The notes under the pieces: model-generated
Told to the model about the DNA's origin: nothing
The model's input: the letters and a program-made list of their open reading frames with translations, nothing else
The model's database searches: none
In this document: piece by piece, positions 6,684-6,866 of the stretch
How the letters are laid out: each line of letters begins with the position of its first letter
How positions within the stretch are numbered: position 1 is the first letter of the stretch
Made by a program: the position numbers and the translations under genes
DNA from: an uncultured Alkalilimnicola sp.
GTDB lineage: Bacteria; Pseudomonadota; Gammaproteobacteria; Nitrococcales; AK92
NCBI GenBank assembly: GCA_937951875.1
Contig: CALGAN010000019.1
Span: 1-6,866, forward strand
DNA length: 6,866 nt
Reading direction: 5' to 3'

Positions 6684-6866
6684 TCCTCGCATTGGAACAC
6701 CGCATGCGCCCCTGCCGGCCGATGGCTAACCAGGGAAAGTGGAATTGGGACACAGACGCCACATAGGCAAACGACGCTACGACGCAAACTGCTCTCCTTC
6801 TTCGCAGGTGCGGCCTGCTTAATCGCGGCTGGCTGCGGCGGTGGCTCCTCGTCCAGCGCCGACACG
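6669..6866 (+). CDS. Lipoprotein paralogue copy 3, N-terminal fragment
   Basis: The frame is open from ATG 6669 to the right edge (66 codons). Residues 39-56 encode KLLSFFAGAACLIAAGC-type sequence with the lipobox Cys at 6834-6836, then GGGSSSSADT. This matches the copy 2 signal and tether closely, so this is the beginning of a third member of the family. At the place of copy 2's start codon (ATG 1954) this copy reads AGG (6765-6767), and no other ATG, GTG or TTG lies in frame between 6669 and the lipobox. Either translation starts at 6669, giving a 55-residue segment before the Cys, or the start codon has been lost and the gene is silent. The gene is divergent from the regulator. The body of the protein is outside the window, so its integrity cannot be judged. 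Confidence 0.55.
   Translation, partial: MDQPLSSHWNTACAPAGRWLTRESGIGTQTPHRQTTLRRKLLSFFAGAACLIAAGCGGGSSSSADT

Noticed and set aside
1..6866. Window as a closed circle, with copy 3 continuing into copy 1
   Set aside because: Joining base 6866 to base 1 puts the two frames out of register and would remove most of the tether found in copy 2. The ends look like arbitrary cuts within an array.

Overview
The window is GC-rich DNA (roughly 65% in most coding parts). It carries lipoproteins with the spacer-type start Cys-Gly-Gly-Gly-Ser-Ser-Ser-Ser and no Asp after the lipidated Cys, as in Gram-negative outer-membrane lipoproteins. A high-GC gammaproteobacterium is my best guess. That is inference: no taxonomic marker gene is present.

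Layout. (1) 1-1681, plus strand: the 3' part of a large secreted lipoprotein gene cut by the left edge (copy 1). (2) 1682-1953: intergenic, with a 10-bp-stem hairpin just after the stop. (3) 1954-3741, plus strand: a complete paralogue (copy 2, 595 aa) with lipoprotein signal, carboxypeptidase-regulatory-like beta-sandwich, helical/coiled-coil core and a divergent C-terminal module. It is followed by a near-identical hairpin. (4) 3857-6631, minus strand: a 924-aa AfsR/SARP-type regulator (winged helix, BTAD, degenerate nucleotide-cyclase homology domain, ATPase, short helical tail), convergent with copy 2. (5) 6669-6866, plus strand: the 5' end of a third lipoprotein gene (copy 3), divergent from the regulator and cut by the right edge.

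The window is therefore part of an array of at least three paralogous surface-lipoprotein genes, with a large ATP-dependent transcription regulator between copies 2 and 3. The lipoproteins are very similar at their N-termini and diverge towards their C-termini, where base composition also drops. This suggests a fixed membrane-proximal part and a variable outer tip. The short divergent region between the regulator and copy 3 makes control of the array by this regulator plausible. That is inferred from position only. I cannot assign a biochemical function to the lipoproteins, and I see no RNA gene, CRISPR array, transposase or integrase.
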